Shown piece by piece: positions 1-9,017 of a DNA stretch of 64,000 bases. Positions within the stretch are counted from its first letter, which is position 1; the number at the start of each line of letters is the position of its first letter. Position numbers and translations under genes: made by a program. Origin of the DNA: Ruminococcus sp. AF31-8BH. Lineage in GTDB: Bacteria > Bacillota > Clostridia > Lachnospirales > Lachnospiraceae. The notes beneath the pieces were generated by a model. The model searched no databases and was not told where the DNA came from. It worked only from the letters and a program-made list of their open reading frames with translations. The stretch lies in assembly GCF_003460605.1 (NCBI RefSeq), contig NZ_QTVN01000002.1:62001-126000 (forward strand), given 5' to 3'.

Positions 1-841
1 GCAGTGTGATCACAATGACCAGAGCGGCACCAGCCACAACCCGGATGTATTTGTTTGGGAAAAATTTCCCATATAGTCTGGCTGTCTCATTTAAAATAAT
101 GCAGAATACAATGCTGATCACCGCGCATCCCAGTGCTGCCACGCCCATTTTCAGCCCGGTTTCCAGATTGAACGCCGGAATGTTCACCACATGGAAGGAT
201 TCCGGTGTAACACCCATGCCCGCTGCAAAACGGGAGGCAATCAAAGACGCGATCATACAGGGCATCAGCGCCGTATAGTACATTACTCCCACGCTGACCA
301 CTTCCATGGAGAAAACCGCTGCAGCCATAGGCGTGCCAAAAAGTGCGGAGAATGCGGCGCTCATACCGCACATCACGATCACATGACGGTCCTCCTCGTC
401 CAGATGGATCCACCGTCCCAGAAGATTGGCAATGCTTCCTCCAAGCTGGATGGCTGCGCCTTCACGTCCTGCGGAACCTCCTGTCAGATGGGTCAGTGCA
501 GTGGAAACAAAGATCAGCGGTCCGGAAAGCCAGGGCACATCGTCCTGGGAACGCACCGTGGAAAGCACCTGGTTGGTGCCCCCGTCGTCCTTGCCAAGCT
601 TGTCATAAAGAAATACAATGCAAAGGCCGGAGAGCGGCAGCAGATAAAAAATACACTGATTGGCCTTGCGGTAACTGGTAACTGCCTTTAACACAAAGGA
701 AAACAGTGTGCTGAATGCCCCTGCCACATAGCCTACGATGGCAGCAAGAATCAGCCATTTCAGCAGGTTTCCCATGTCACGGCGAATAGCGCTGGAGTAA
801 TAATGAAGCTTGTCCTCCGGTGTCTGTGTATTCTTTTCCAT
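1..841 (-). CDS. ClC-family chloride channel/antiporter, 3' end outside window
   Basis: This is the N-terminal ~280 residues of a ClC-type chloride channel or Cl-/H+ exchanger; the gene runs off the left edge. I translated it from the reverse strand: the start ATG is at 841-839 with an AAGGGG ribosome site just upstream. Hydrophobic membrane helices begin near residue 25. The family's anion-filter motif GSAGREG lies near residues 120-135; its Glu corresponds to the gating glutamate of ClC proteins. The usual Pro after GREG is Ala here. The protein sits in the cytoplasmic membrane. It is transcribed away from the subtilase gene, with about 160 bases between the two starts. The family call is firm; channel versus exchanger cannot be decided from the part seen. 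Confidence 0.88.
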   Translation of the reverse strand, partial: MEKNTQTPEDKLHYYSSAIRRDMGNLLKWLILAAIVGYVAGAFSTLFSFVLKAVTSYRKANQCIFYLLPLSGLCIVFLYDKLGKDDGGTNQVLSTVRSQDDVPWLSGPLIFVSTALTHLTGGSAGREGAAIQLGGSIANLLGRWIHLDEEDRHVIVMCGMSAAFSALFGTPMAAAVFSMEVVSVGVMYYTALMPCMIASLIASRFAAGMGVTPESFHVVNIPAFNLETGLKMGVAALGCAVISIVFCIILNETARLYGKFFPNKYIRVVAGAALVIVITL

Positions 842-1004
842 AAGTCTCTTTCATCCCCTTGTTATAAGTAATTTCATTATACTATATGTATGCAGAAAAA
901 GCGACAAAAATTTTTGAGAATTTCAAAAATTGTCTATAAATTTGACGCAGATATGAAAATGCAAACATAATTTATTATAAGCTTTCTTTTTATTGGGGGA
1001 AATG

Positions 1005-1841
1005 ATGGAAAAATCCTTTTATACGGGAAAAGGAGTCGGCGTTTGCATCCTGGATACCGGGATTTATGAGCATATAGATTTTGCAGGCAGGATCTGGGCG
1101 TTTTATGATTTTCTTTCTTTTAAAAGACGTCCTTATGACGACAACGGGCACGGCACTCATGTGGCAGGCCTGGCGGCAGGGGATGGCACTGCGTCCATGG
1201 GAAAATACAGGGGAGCGGCACCGGGATGCGGGATCATTGCCCTGAAGGTGTTGGACCGCTACGGAAACGGAAGCCAGGAGGACGTGCTGCGTGCCATCCG
1301 CTGGATCCGGGAGTACCGGCAGCAGTACCGAATTCGGGTGGTAAACATTTCCGTTGGCACCACCTGCAATTCCAAAAAGGATCATGTACGGCTTGTGGAA
1401 AGCGTGGAGCAGCTTTGGGATGAGGGCATGGTGGTGGTCACCGCGGCGGGCAACCAGGGTCCAAGGCCTGGCAGCATCACAGCACCAGGCAGCAGCAAAA
1501 AGGTGATCACAGTAGGCTCCAGCGACCTTCTGGAAGGGCGGAGCGCCATCTCCGGAAGAGGGCCTACCACAGAGTGCGTCTGCAAGCCAGATATCGTAGC
1601 GCCCGGAAACCGGATCATGTCCTGCGTCCCAGGCAAGCCGTTTTCCTACGGGGTGAAAAGCGGCACTTCCATGTCCACACCCCTGGTCACTGGCGCCATC
1701 GCCTGCGCCTTGGAAAAGGATCCCGCCCTTACCAACACGGATATCAAAACCATGCTGATGAACAGCGCAGACGACCTTGGCCTTCCCAGAAACCAGCAGG
1801 GCTGGGGACGGTTTAACCGCCGCCGTTTTCTTGGAATGTGA
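1005..1841 (+). CDS. S8 family serine peptidase (subtilase), no signal peptide
   Basis: A compact subtilisin-type protease of about 278 residues. The catalytic triad is visible: Asp17 in ILDTG, His49 in NGHGTHVAG and Ser about 222 in GTSMSTP; AAGN near residue 150 supplies the oxyanion Asn. There is neither a signal peptide nor a propeptide: the catalytic Asp comes within 20 residues of the start, so it is probably cytoplasmic, like intracellular serine proteases. The start is set at ATG 1005, after a GGGGG run at 995-999; ATG 1002 and TTG 993 are in frame but overlap or crowd that site. The gene stands alone. No substrate can be inferred from the neighbours. Confidence 0.9.
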   Translation: MEKSFYTGKGVGVCILDTGIYEHIDFAGRIWAFYDFLSFKRRPYDDNGHGTHVAGLAAGDGTASMGKYRGAAPGCGIIALKVLDRYGNGSQEDVLRAIRWIREYRQQYRIRVVNISVGTTCNSKKDHVRLVESVEQLWDEGMVVVTAAGNQGPRPGSITAPGSSKKVITVGSSDLLEGRSAISGRGPTTECVCKPDIVAPGNRIMSCVPGKPFSYGVKSGTSMSTPLVTGAIACALEKDPALTNTDIKTMLMNSADDLGLPRNQQGWGRFNRRRFLGM

Positions 1842-1894
1842 GGAGAATTGTACCGAGCCTGATAAAGAATTATCACTTTACAGTATAAAAGTAC

Positions 1895-1923
1895 TTGACT
1901 GAATCACTTTAATTGAGTAAAAT
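1895..1923 (+). promoter_or_regulatory. Sigma-A type promoter for the Re-citrate synthase gene
   Basis: TTGACT (1895-1900), a 17-base spacer and TAAAAT (1918-1923) lie about 75 bases upstream of the next start codon. The match to the consensus is good and the position is right. Confidence 0.7.
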
Positions 1924-1998
1924 GGACAGCAAGTATAGTTTCAGAGCCGCTTTTTACAAAAGAAAAGTCAGGCTCCAGCCAACGAGGAGGAAATATCA

Positions 1999-3390
1999 AT
2001 GGAAAACAGACGTGTTTCAATGAACCGCCACACTAATCTGCTTCAGTTAGAGGAGCATATGTACCCGCTTGTGGATGTTACCACTCCTAACGTATTCCGA
2101 AATCTTTTTCCATATTCCGAAGTACCGAAGATTGCGTTCAACGACAGGGTTGTACCGCATCATATGCCAGATGACATCTGGATCACAGACACCACATTCC
2201 GTGATGGACAGCAGTCCAGAGCACCGTACAGCACTGAGCAGATCGTAAGGATCTACGATTATCTGCATAAGCTTGGCGGACCGGAAGGAAGAATCCGTGC
2301 TTCCGAGTTTTTCCTTTACAGCAAAAAGGACAGGGATGCAGTAGAGAAATGTATGGAGAGAGGCTACGAGTTCCCGGAGGTTACCAGCTGGATCCGTGCC
2401 AACAAGAAAGACTTCCAGCTTGTCCGCGATATGGGTATGAGAGAAACCGGTATCCTGGTAAGCTGCTCTGATTATCATATTTTCTATAAGATGAAAATGA
2501 CCCGTAAGCAGGCCATGGAGCATTATTTAAGCATTGTCAAGGAGTGCCTGGAAATCGGCGTTTCCGTGCGCTGCCACCTGGAGGACATTACAAGAGCAGA
2601 TATCTACGGTTATGTCATCCCATTCTGCCTGGAGCTGATGAAGCTTCGCCAGCAGTACGGCATTCCGGTTAAGGTTCGCTGCTGCGATACCATGGGCTAC
2701 GGCGTCAACTATCCTGGTGCCGTGATCCCACGTTCCGTACCTGGTATTATCTATGGTATTATGGTTCATGCGGGCGTGCCTTCCGAGCTGATCGAGTGGC
2801 ACGGACACAATGATTTCTACAAGGCAGTGAGCAACTCCACCACAGCATGGCTGTACGGTGCCTGCGGCGTCAACACTTCCTTATTTGGTATTGGCGAGCG
2901 TACCGGAAATACACCTCTTGAGGCTATGGTATTTGAGTATGCACAGCTTCGCGGAAACCTTGGCGGCATGGATACCACGGTGATCACCGAGCTGGCAGAG
3001 TACTATGAGAAAGAGATCGGCTACCACATTCCGGAGAGAACACCTTTCGTAGGCAAGAACTTCAACGTAACAAGAGCCGGCATCCACGCAGACGGTCTTC
3101 TGAAAAACGAGGAAATCTACAACGTATTTGACACTGAGAAATTCCTGAACCGCCCGGTTGAGGTCGCCGTATCCAACACCTCCGGAGCAGCAGGAATCGC
3201 CCACTGGATCGACAGCCACTACCGCCTGAAAGGGGAGCAGAAGGTTGACAAGAACAGCGAGCTCGTGAAGATGATCAAAGCCTGGGTAGACAAACAGTAC
3301 GAGGAAGGACGTGTGACCGTGCTCTGCGACGAGGAGCTTGAGAACATCGTGGCAGAGACTTGCACACGCCTTGGAATTACGTTAAAATAA
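1999..3390 (+). CDS. Putative Re-citrate synthase (isopropylmalate/homocitrate synthase family)
   Basis: A 463-residue HMGL-like TIM-barrel enzyme. TTFRDGQQ near residue 66 is the metal-binding start of the barrel, and WHGHNDF near residue 270 carries the second pair of metal-binding His. The family makes C-C bonds between acetyl-CoA and 2-oxoacids. Its length and sequence resemble the clostridial proteins annotated as isopropylmalate/homocitrate synthase, of which the Clostridium kluyveri member was shown to be Re-citrate synthase. The next gene is isocitrate dehydrogenase, which favours citrate synthesis leading to 2-oxoglutarate and glutamate over leucine synthesis. A GAGGAGG ribosome site precedes ATG 1999. 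The exact substrate is inferred from family and context. Confidence 0.78.
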   Translation: MENRRVSMNRHTNLLQLEEHMYPLVDVTTPNVFRNLFPYSEVPKIAFNDRVVPHHMPDDIWITDTTFRDGQQSRAPYSTEQIVRIYDYLHKLGGPEGRIRASEFFLYSKKDRDAVEKCMERGYEFPEVTSWIRANKKDFQLVRDMGMRETGILVSCSDYHIFYKMKMTRKQAMEHYLSIVKECLEIGVSVRCHLEDITRADIYGYVIPFCLELMKLRQQYGIPVKVRCCDTMGYGVNYPGAVIPRSVPGIIYGIMVHAGVPSELIEWHGHNDFYKAVSNSTTAWLYGACGVNTSLFGIGERTGNTPLEAMVFEYAQLRGNLGGMDTTVITELAEYYEKEIGYHIPERTPFVGKNFNVTRAGIHADGLLKNEEIYNVFDTEKFLNRPVEVAVSNTSGAAGIAHWIDSHYRLKGEQKVDKNSELVKMIKAWVDKQYEEGRVTVLCDEELENIVAETCTRLGITLK

Positions 3391-3394
3391 AATG

Positions 3395-3590
3395 AAATGA
3401 GTGTCAAAAAGGCTTTTGCCACTCATTTGATACCCCGGATTGCTCCGCCGCTATGCGGCTCCCGCAATCCTCCAAATATGAGAAATCCGCTGATTTACTA
3501 CGTAAATCGCTACTTTCTCATATTTGGCGTGTCGCAAGTTCAAACGCCTTATCGTGCAAGCACGAACGGCTTTTTGACCTTTTGACACTG
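3395..3590. repeat. Multi-hairpin structured intergenic element
   Basis: About 195 bases between the synthase and icd are almost wholly self-complementary. Hairpin 1 pairs AAATGAGTG (3395-3403) with CACTCATTT (3420-3428). Hairpin 2 pairs GATTGC (3438-3443) with GCAATC (3464-3469). Hairpin 3 is a perfect 14-bp stem, CCAAATATGAGAAA (3472-3485) with 3514-3527, enclosing an inner GATTTA/TAAATC stem. Another small palindrome lies around 3553-3564. The outer ends, GTGTCAAAA (3401-3409) and TTTTGACAC (3580-3588), are inverted repeats. It looks like a REP/MITE-type element or a structured RNA; the first hairpin may also end or process the upstream transcript. Confidence 0.6.
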
Positions 3591-3627
3591 GTATCATTAA
3601 ATTACACTTCATATTTAGGAGGATATA

Positions 3628-4833
3628 ATGGGAAAAATTCAGATGCAGACCCCTCTTGTTGAGATGGACGGGGATGAGATGACCAGAATTCTGTGGCAGA
3701 TGATCAAGGATGAGCTTCTTCTTCCTTTTGTAGATCTGAAGACAGAGTATTATGATCTTGGACTGGAATACAGAAATGAGACAGACGACCAGGTTACCGT
3801 AGACGCAGCAGAAGCCACCAAGAAATACGGCGTAGCAGTCAAATGCGCGACCATCACCCCCAACAAGGCCAGAATGTCTGAGTATGACCTGAAGAAAATG
3901 TATAAAAGCCCCAACGGAACCATCCGTGCTATCTTAGACGGAACTGTTTTCCGTGCACCCATCGTGGTAAAGGGCATTGAGCCATGCGTCAAGAACTGGA
4001 AGAAGCCAATTACCATTGCACGTCACGCTTACGGTGATGTTTACAAGAACACAGAAATGTACATCGACAAGCCAGGAGATGCCATGCTGGTATTTAAAGG
4101 AGCAGACGGCGAGGAGAGAAGCGAGCTGATCCATCACTTTTACGCTCCGGGTGTGATCCAGGGCGTTCACAACCTTGACAAATCCATTGAAAGCTTTGCA
4201 AGATGCTGCTTTAACTACGCACTGGATACCAAACAGGATTTGTGGTTCGGCGGCAAGGATACCATCTCCAAGACCTACGATGGCAGATTTAAAGAGATTT
4301 TCCATGACATCTTCGAGGCAGAGTTCAAGGAGAAATTCCAGGCAGCAGGCATCACTTTCTTCTACAGCCTGATCGATGACGTAGTTGCCCGTGTTATGAA
4401 AGCAGAGGGCGGATTTATCTGGGCATGCAAGAACTATGACGGAGATGTTATGAGCGACATGATCTCCTCCGCATTTGGTTCCCTTGCCATGATGACCTCT
4501 GTTCTGGTTTCCCCGGACGGCTACTATGAGTATGAGGCTGCACATGGAACTGTTCAGAGACATTATTACCGTTATCTGAAGGGAGAGGAAACCTCCACCA
4601 ACTCCGTTGCCACTATCTTTGCGTGGACAGGAGCACTTAGAAAGCGTGGAGAGCTGGACAATAACAAGGAGCTTATGGAGTTTGCCGATAAGCTTGAGAA
4701 GGCAACCCTTTCCGTGATTGAAGGCGGTCAGATGACCAAGGATCTGGCACTTATTACTACCTTAAAGGATGTAAAGGTTCTCAACAGCCGCGAATTTATT
4801 GTGGCAATCAGAGAGAAGCTTGAGAATATGTAA
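3628..4833 (+). CDS. icd: NADP-dependent isocitrate dehydrogenase
   Basis: Converts isocitrate to 2-oxoglutarate and CO2. The 401-residue protein is of the eukaryote-like homodimeric type (the Thermotoga/mitochondrial branch) rather than the E. coli type. It starts with the family-typical [11 protein letters not shown]. The substrate loop [11 protein letters not shown] near residue 92 and TVFRAP near residue 108 carry the conserved Ser, Asn and Arg. The adenine-binding end [11 protein letters not shown] is near residue 305. AGGAGG precedes ATG 3628. With the upstream putative Re-citrate synthase it forms the oxidative half-citrate branch that supplies glutamate carbon in anaerobes; no aconitase lies in this window. 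Confidence 0.95.
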   Translation: MGKIQMQTPLVEMDGDEMTRILWQMIKDELLLPFVDLKTEYYDLGLEYRNETDDQVTVDAAEATKKYGVAVKCATITPNKARMSEYDLKKMYKSPNGTIRAILDGTVFRAPIVVKGIEPCVKNWKKPITIARHAYGDVYKNTEMYIDKPGDAMLVFKGADGEERSELIHHFYAPGVIQGVHNLDKSIESFARCCFNYALDTKQDLWFGGKDTISKTYDGRFKEIFHDIFEAEFKEKFQAAGITFFYSLIDDVVARVMKAEGGFIWACKNYDGDVMSDMISSAFGSLAMMTSVLVSPDGYYEYEAAHGTVQRHYYRYLKGEETSTNSVATIFAWTGALRKRGELDNNKELMEFADKLEKATLSVIEGGQMTKDLALITTLKDVKVLNSREFIVAIREKLENM

Positions 4834-4890
4834 AAAGAAAACAGGAGCAGCTTTGGAAAATGAATTCCAATTCTGCTCCTGCTTTTCTTT
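4834..4890. terminator. Bidirectional Rho-independent terminator between icd and the ABC-F gene
   Basis: CAGGAGCAG (4842-4850) pairs with CTGCTCCTG (4873-4881), flanked by an A-rich run on the left and a T-rich run on the right. It serves both convergent genes. Confidence 0.85.
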
Positions 4891-4912
4891 GTATAAAAGG
4901 AGACTGGCAGTT

Positions 4913-6826
4913 TTACGCCAGCTCCTCCCATCTCTCATAAAGCCCTTCCAGTTCTTCTGCAATTGCCGCTTTTTCCCTGCTTAATTTGGTGCATTCGGCT
5001 ACATTGGTACAAACATCCGGAAGAACCATAGTCTCGTCAATTTCCTTGTCCCTGGTTTCCAGCTCCTCAATGCGAGCCTCCACCTTCTTAAGCTCATTCT
5101 CACGCTTACGCTTTAGAGCCTGCTCCTCTTTTTGCTGTTGCCAGGTCAGCTTGGTTTCAGAAACCGCTTCCTTTATCTCTTGTGCAGCAGTTTCCTGTGC
5201 AGGAGCATAGATCTGGGTCATTTCATCCTTCTTTTCCAGATAGTAATCGTAATCCCCAATGTAATTTACAATGGCCTGATTGGTCAGATCCATGATCCTG
5301 GTAGCTGTCTGGTTAATAAAATAACGGTCATGGGAAACATACAGCACCGTACCGGTATAGCTGTTCAGTGCCTCCTCAAGGATCTCCTTGGAAGCAATAT
5401 CCAGATGGTTGGTAGGCTCATCCAGGATCAGGAAGTTCGCCTCGGAAAGCATAAGCTTGGCAAGGGAAACACGACCACGCTCGCCACCGGATAAAGAAGA
5501 AATCAGCTTAAACACATCATCCCCTGTGAAAAGGAAGGCTGCAAGCATATTGCGGATTTCTGTCTCAGTCAGAGTCGGATAGGTGTCAGAAATCTCCTGG
5601 AAAATAGTTTTCTCCATATGAAGCACATGGTGCTCCTGATCATAGTATCCGATCTGCACCTTGGAGCCAAGGGCAAAACGACCTGCATCAGCCTCCACGA
5701 TTCCGTTGAGAATCTTCAAAATGGTGGTCTTGCCAGTTCCGTTGTTTCCAATAAGAGCCACACGCTCTCCACGCTTGATCTCAAAGCTGATATCCGTAAA
5801 CAGGATCTGTCCCGGGAATGCCTTGGAAAGACCTTCTACAGTAAGCACATCATTTCCGCTGATAAATCTTGGTTCCAGGGAAATGCGCATCTGGTTGTCA
5901 ATTTCAACAGGCTTTTCGATCCTCTGGATCTTATCCAGCATTTTCACACGGCTCTCTGCTCGCTTAATGGATTTCTCCCGGTTAAAGGAGCGCAGCTTTG
6001 TGATAACTGCTTCCTGATGCTTGATTTCACGCTGCTGGTTCAGATAGGCCTTGTACTGGGCATCGCGAAGCATGGCCTTCTTAAGGGCGTAGGCGGAATA
6101 ATTGCCATCGTACATGCGCATCTGTCCGGCTTCGATCTCCACGATTTTGGTAACCACCTTATCCAGGAAATAACGGTCGTGGGAAACGATAAATACGGCT
6201 CCTGGATAGTTGAGAAGATAGGTTTCCAGCCAGGCAATGCTCTCCATATCCAGATGGTTGGTAGGCTCATCCAGAAGCAGGATGTCCGGCTTGGAAATCA
6301 GAAGCTTGCCAAGAGCCACACGGGTTTTCTGACCACCTGAAAGGTTCTCAATCTGCTTGCTGTAATCCTCTTCCTCAAAGCCAAGACCCTTAAGCACGCC
6401 TACGATCTCGCTTTTGTAGGCGTAGCCGTTCTCCAGCTCGAACTGATGGGTCAGACGGGTATAGCTGTTCATAAGGCTCTCCAGCTTTTCTCCGGCCACA
6501 TATTTCATTTCCTGCTCAAGGGTACGGATCTTCTCCTCCATATCCAGAATGTACTGCTTGGTGGTCAACAGCTCTTCGTAGATGGTGTGATGGCCGTGAA
6601 TGTCCTGATACTGGGCAAGATAGCCGATCTTTTTGTCCTTTGCAATAACCACATTACCGGAATCTGCGGAAATCTCCTGCATGATAATGCGAAGGAGAGT
6701 GGTCTTTCCGGCACCGTTATTGCCGATCAGGGCAGCCTTTTCCCGTTCTTCTATGTGAAAAGAGGCATCCTGCAAAATGACCTTCTCCCCAAAGGATTTG
6801 CAGATGCTCTGACATGATAAAATCAT
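4913..6826 (-). CDS. ABC-F family ATPase (ribosome-associated)
   Basis: A soluble protein with two ABC ATPase domains and no membrane segments, as in ABC-F translation factors or antibiotic-resistance proteins. Each half has a Walker A (GNNGAGKTT, GNNGTGKTT), a signature (LSGGQ, LSGGE) and a DEPTNHLD Walker B. A charged linker of the P-site-tRNA interaction type separates the halves, and the C-terminus is a Lys/Glu-rich coiled coil. The open frame extends about 64 codons upstream, but ATG at 6826-6824 has a perfect AAGGAGG site and starts at the conserved MILSCQ, so the protein is 637 residues. Which subfamily it belongs to, and whether it gives drug resistance, cannot be told. Confidence 0.92.
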   Translation of the reverse strand: MILSCQSICKSFGEKVILQDASFHIEEREKAALIGNNGAGKTTLLRIIMQEISADSGNVVIAKDKKIGYLAQYQDIHGHHTIYEELLTTKQYILDMEEKIRTLEQEMKYVAGEKLESLMNSYTRLTHQFELENGYAYKSEIVGVLKGLGFEEEDYSKQIENLSGGQKTRVALGKLLISKPDILLLDEPTNHLDMESIAWLETYLLNYPGAVFIVSHDRYFLDKVVTKIVEIEAGQMRMYDGNYSAYALKKAMLRDAQYKAYLNQQREIKHQEAVITKLRSFNREKSIKRAESRVKMLDKIQRIEKPVEIDNQMRISLEPRFISGNDVLTVEGLSKAFPGQILFTDISFEIKRGERVALIGNNGTGKTTILKILNGIVEADAGRFALGSKVQIGYYDQEHHVLHMEKTIFQEISDTYPTLTETEIRNMLAAFLFTGDDVFKLISSLSGGERGRVSLAKLMLSEANFLILDEPTNHLDIASKEILEEALNSYTGTVLYVSHDRYFINQTATRIMDLTNQAIVNYIGDYDYYLEKKDEMTQIYAPAQETAAQEIKEAVSETKLTWQQQKEEQALKRKRENELKKVEARIEELETRDKEIDETMVLPDVCTNVAECTKLSREKAAIAEELEGLYERWEELA

Positions 6827-7415
6827 AAGTTCCTCCTTAACTGTAGGTGCTGGATGTGGGCAGATATAATCATTCCTGCCGTCATCCAGACCCTTATTCT
6901 TAATATTATACTTGAAATCCTGCATTTTTGAAAGAATAATTGTCGAATTACAAAAAAATATGCAAAAATTTGTAAGACTGCACAAGTAATCCCATGAAAG
7001 CACTGAAAAATATAGCATTTCTGCATTTTCTGCTTATTACAAACTTATCGCCATTTATCGTAAAATATCGTATTTTGATGTTAAATTGGTGTAGTAATTG
7101 GTACAGTAACGGAAAATCAGATAGCTTTTATGCTCTTTTTTTGTCCTTTTTTCTAAATTACACATGAAGTTTATGTGATAGGCAAAAAGTTATCTATGAG
7201 AAAATTAGCTTTAAGCGATGAAAATTTGTATAAACAAAAAGTTACACAAAATATAAGCACATTTAGAAATATAATATTAGCAATAATTGTATGTACTGAA
7301 GATAGGTAGGTCTGTTTAGGATTGCCCTTTATAGAATTAGAAATTGAAGAATTTCCACCTGTTTTTATAGGGAGACATTAATTATGGAAAATCTAAATGC
7401 TTTTCTTTGACACAG
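6827..7415. other. AT-rich intergenic region upstream of the ABC-F gene
   Basis: About 590 bases with no supportable complete gene. It holds the upstream region of the ABC-F gene on the minus strand and low-complexity AT-rich sequence. The right end runs into a decayed coding fragment. Confidence 0.6.
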
Positions 7416-7565
7416 TTTATCGCGCAAACCTATGGGATTATGCCAGGGTACCACATGAATAAGGCGCATTGGATATCTGTGATATTAGATTGCTCTGTTG
7501 GAGATGGTAAAACGCTGGATTTTTTAGATATGAGTTATGATTTAACTGATACGGGAAGAAAATAA
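7416..7565 (+). pseudogene. C-terminal fragment of an MmcQ/YjbR-family protein
   Basis: Translation in the frame of ATG 7440 gives a stretch with PGYHMNKAHW, then ISVILD and FLDMSYDLT, ending at TAA 7563-7565. The YHMNK-HW and SYDLT words are typical of the C-terminal half of small YjbR/MmcQ DNA-binding-fold proteins. Homology appears to extend upstream to about 7416; the rest of the N-terminal part is missing or frameshifted (a stop is present at 7368-7370). A terminator follows directly, so this is the tail of a once-complete gene. Confidence 0.6.
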
Positions 7566-7572
7566 TTTTTTT

Positions 7573-7615
7573 AAATACCCTTTAGGAATAGAAATAAACC
7601 TAAAGGGTATTTTCC
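7573..7615. terminator. Rho-independent terminator
   Basis: AAATACCCTTTAGG (7573-7586) pairs with CCTAAAGGGTATTT (7599-7612), followed by T residues on the plus strand and T-rich sequence on the minus strand. It can end both the YjbR remnant and the pyrI operon. Confidence 0.8.
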
Positions 7616-7650
7616 TCTTAAGCGACATACAAGGGAGGGTTTGGTAGTTT

Positions 7651-8076
7651 CTATCTTAAGAGGGAAGCTTCCTGGTTGCAGTAAATACATCTGTATTTTC
7701 CACTGGAGGACAATTTAAAGATGTGCTCACAGTTTGCTTCCGTACTGGTAATGCAGCGGGGATTTTTGCATTTGATTACATTTTTTAAGGTTCTTGGCGG
7801 AACAGGGTGGTATTTTTTTACCACCTTTCCATCACAGATCACGATCAATGTGACACCCTCATTTAAGTAACCAAGGACTTCAAGACGCTTAGGCTCTGTA
7901 AGTCCTTCTATTTTAATCAGATCTTTACAGCCATATTTTTCACTTCTTACCGACTGCAGAAGAGCAACGGACTGCTTCTGGGAGTCCAGTTCCAGGAGCT
8001 TGTAAATATCCATTCCTTTTCCAGCCGGGATATGGTCGATCACAATTCCGTTTTGGATAGATTCAATCTTTAACAT
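7651..8076 (-). CDS. pyrI: Aspartate carbamoyltransferase regulatory chain
   Basis: The regulatory subunit of aspartate transcarbamoylase, 141 residues. The N-terminal half is the nucleotide effector domain. The C-terminal half holds the structural zinc site with Cys103, Cys108, Cys130 and Cys133 (CKNPRC and CIYC), which docks on the catalytic chain. Its start overlaps the last base of pyrB, so the two chains are translationally coupled for a stoichiometric holoenzyme. The presence of PyrI implies feedback control by nucleotides. It is the last gene of the purA-pyrB-pyrI operon. Confidence 0.95.
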   Translation of the reverse strand: MLKIESIQNGIVIDHIPAGKGMDIYKLLELDSQKQSVALLQSVRSEKYGCKDLIKIEGLTEPKRLEVLGYLNEGVTLIVICDGKVVKKYHPVPPRTLKNVIKCKNPRCITSTEANCEHIFKLSSSGKYRCIYCNQEASLLR

Positions 8077-9017
8077 TACAGCACCGTCCTTCCTGTCAGC
8101 GGATCCGGGACTTCAAGCAGAGCCATGATCAATGCCATACGGATATATTTTCCGTTCTGCACCTGGTCAAAATAAGCGGCTCTTGGATCCTGGTCCACGT
8201 CTGTGGCAATTTCGTCCACCCTTGGGAGAGGATGGAGAACCGGCATATCCGGCTGTGCCAGATTTAACTTTTCCTGGTTCAAAATATAGGTATCCTTTAA
8301 CCGGACATAATCTTCCTCGTTAAAGAAACGCTCTTTTTGAACCCTTGTCATATAGAGCACGTCCAGCTTTGGAAGGGTTTCCTCCAGACTGGTGACTTCT
8401 TTGTAAAAAGACTGGTTTGGCTTTAACGTTTCTTCAACTACGTAATCCGGAATCTTAAGCTCCTCCGGGGAGATGAAGTAGAACTCATTTCCAGGATGAC
8501 GTACCAGGCTGTTTACCAGGGAATGCACGGTTCGTCCAAATTTCAGGTCACCGCAAAAGCCTACTGTTAAATGATCCAGATGCCCTTTTCTCTGGCGGAT
8601 GGTCATAAGATCAATCAGTGTCTGGGTAGGATGGTTATGTCCTCCATCACCGGCATTGATAACAGGTACTGTGGCGTACATGGATGCGCGAAGGGGTGCA
8701 CCTTCCTTGGGATGGCGCATTGCAATGATATCTGCATAGCAGCTTACCACCCGAGCGGTATCCGCTACCGTTTCTCCTTTTGTGGCACTGGACTGTTCAG
8801 CCCCGGCAAAGCCAAGGGCTTTTCCGCCAAGGCTTAGCATGGCAGATTCAAAGGAAAGACGGGTTCTGGTACTTGGCTCATAAAAAAGAGTGGCAATCTT
8901 TTTCCCATCTGCCACATGGCTGTACACTTCCGGATTTTCTGCAATGCGGTCTGCCAAATCCAGAACTTTTGTAGTTTCTTCAAGGGTAAAATCAAGTGGA
9001 TCGATCAAATGTCTCAT
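8076..9017 (-). CDS. pyrB: Aspartate carbamoyltransferase catalytic chain
   Basis: Catalyses carbamoyl phosphate + aspartate to N-carbamoylaspartate, the committed pyrimidine step. The 313-residue protein has the carbamoyl-phosphate motif STRTR at residues 49-53 and HPLPRVDE near residue 263. Length and motifs are full. The start codon overlaps the end of purA by four bases (9014-9017), and its end overlaps pyrI. Coupling with purA ties a purine gene to a pyrimidine gene in one transcript. Confidence 0.97.
   Translation of the reverse strand: MRHLIDPLDFTLEETTKVLDLADRIAENPEVYSHVADGKKIATLFYEPSTRTRLSFESAMLSLGGKALGFAGAEQSSATKGETVADTARVVSCYADIIAMRHPKEGAPLRASMYATVPVINAGDGGHNHPTQTLIDLMTIRQRKGHLDHLTVGFCGDLKFGRTVHSLVNSLVRHPGNEFYFISPEELKIPDYVVEETLKPNQSFYKEVTSLEETLPKLDVLYMTRVQKERFFNEEDYVRLKDTYILNQEKLNLAQPDMPVLHPLPRVDEIATDVDQDPRAAYFDQVQNGKYIRMALIMALLEVPDPLTGRTVL

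Noticed and set aside
993-1004. TTG 993 as start of the subtilase
   Set aside because: It lies within the likely ribosome site; ATG 1005 fits better.
4913-7018. ABC-F protein of 701 residues from the far upstream ATG
   Set aside because: The extra 64 residues are Cys/Phe-rich and unlike the family; ATG 6826 has a perfect ribosome site.
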